Below, in pieces: positions 63,681 through 64,000 of a stretch of DNA of 64,000 nucleotides (the first letter of the stretch is position 1; each line of letters opens with the position of its first letter). Origin of the DNA: Streptomyces lavendofoliae (GTDB lineage Bacteria; Actinomycetota; Actinomycetes; Streptomycetales; Streptomycetaceae); assembly GCF_014649735.1 (NCBI RefSeq), contig NZ_BMTP01000003.1:531106-595105 (forward strand). Reading direction: 5' to 3'. The notes beneath the pieces were generated by a model. The model was not told the origin of the DNA. It was given only the letters and a program-made list of their open reading frames with translations, and did no database searches. Both the position numbers and the translations under genes were made by a program.

Positions 63681-63723
63681 GAGCACCTCTTCCCTGGCGC
63701 CCGCGCGCCGCGGCGGCCCGGGG

Positions 63724-63752
63724 TTGACACGACTTTGCTCGATCCGTACTGT
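63724..63752 (+). promoter_or_regulatory. Strong housekeeping-type promoter, probably of an rRNA operon
   Basis: TTGACA (63724-63729), a 17-base spacer and TACTGT (63747-63752) form the best sigma-70-like promoter in the window. It points out of the right edge, with no good coding frame behind it. Confidence 0.75.
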
Positions 63753-64000
63753 TCTCCGGGTTGTCCGACGTGAGCGCCGACCCCGGTCGGTCCCCGGACA
63801 GCCATCCCGCAAGAACCACTCCAAGCGAGCGACGATCCGTCGCACCGCTTTCCGTGCGCTTTTGCGAAATGAGGAATCCGCGTTCGAACGGACGCAGCCC
63901 GATTAGCGTCGGGGCCAAGGAATCCGCTAAAGTCTCACTCGTCGGAACGGCCCAACAGCCGGAAAGACAACTCCCGCTGACTGGGAATCAGGCCCGAAAG
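63753..64000 (+). other. Probable leader region of an rRNA operon (window ends before 16S)
   Basis: The sequence is less GC-rich than the genes, has a second -10-like TAAAGT at 63928-63933, and ends in GGAAAGAC, GGGAATCAGG and CCCGAAAG strings that resemble the multi-promoter leader upstream of Streptomyces 16S rRNA genes. A GTG frame from 63770 is open to the edge, but its composition is not protein-like. The rRNA itself is not in the window. Confidence 0.55.

Noticed and set aside
63676..63906. Open frames at the right edge, including a GTG frame from 63770 open to 64000
   Set aside because: Composition is not like the neighbouring genes, and the region fits an rRNA leader better.

Overview
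The window is a 64 kb piece of an actinobacterial chromosome, almost certainly Streptomyces or a close relative. The evidence is the very high GC content, the strong third-position GC bias, the frequent GTG starts, and a gene order that matches the Streptomyces core chromosome: tilS-hpt-ftsH-folE, a folate cluster, panC-nadB-nadC-coaX, lsr2, clpC, sigE-cseA-cseB-cseC, mutY, disA, radA, ilvD, proC. No phage, transposon, integrase, CRISPR array or tRNA gene was seen. This is core or conserved territory with a few accessory genes set into it.

Layout. 1-11.6 kb: the 3' end of tilS, then hpt, ftsH and folE; an aldo/keto reductase; a reverse-strand folate operon (folP, NTF2-like, folB, folK, DUF3180 protein); and a divergent pair made of an MprF-like aminoacyl-phosphatidylglycerol synthase and a membrane-anchored esterase. 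11.6-15.5 kb: a betaine/choline-type ABC importer (ATPase divergent from two permeases and a lipoprotein). 15.6-22.4 kb: a coiled-coil membrane protein, an orphan NuoD translationally coupled to a MidA/NDUFAF7-type methyltransferase, a histidine kinase/LuxR response regulator pair, and a DUF5937/ArsR-type regulator. 22.5-28 kb: a tightly coupled cofactor operon (DUF2520, panC, nadB, nadC, coaX) for pantothenate/CoA and NAD. 28-34 kb: small conserved genes, a BlaI-type regulator, a probable N-acetylglutamate synthase, lsr2, and clpC with an exceptionally clear stress-responsive promoter region. 34.2-40.7 kb: a large NACHT (bacterial NLR) protein, a secreted M23 peptidase, and a TetR/MFS efflux pair. 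40.8-44.1 kb: the cell-envelope stress operon sigE-cseABC. 44.3-50 kb: mutY, a PAP2 phosphatase, a Gly-rich anchored protein, disA (c-di-AMP synthesis) and radA. 50-63.6 kb: a sigma-like/anti-sigma/BACON fusion, a Cys-rich protein, a Ppx/GppA protein, a TIM-barrel isomerase, TetR, ilvD, a receptor-type Ser/Thr kinase with a PQQ-type propeller, an SH3-like protein, a drug-type ABC exporter, a GNAT and proC. The last ~280 bases look like the promoter/leader region of an rRNA operon that starts just outside the window.

Themes. Protein quality control and stress (FtsH, ClpC, SigE/Cse, DisA/RadA) and cofactor supply (folate, CoA, NAD) dominate. Many genes have a TANNNT hexamer 6-7 bases before the start codon and no ribosome-binding site, so leaderless transcripts seem common. 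The most interesting loci are the orphan NuoD plus methyltransferase operon, the NACHT NLR, the sigma/anti-sigma/BACON fusion, and the clpC promoter with two perfect ClgR boxes and a SigR-type promoter. Family assignments come from reading motifs by eye. No database search was run.
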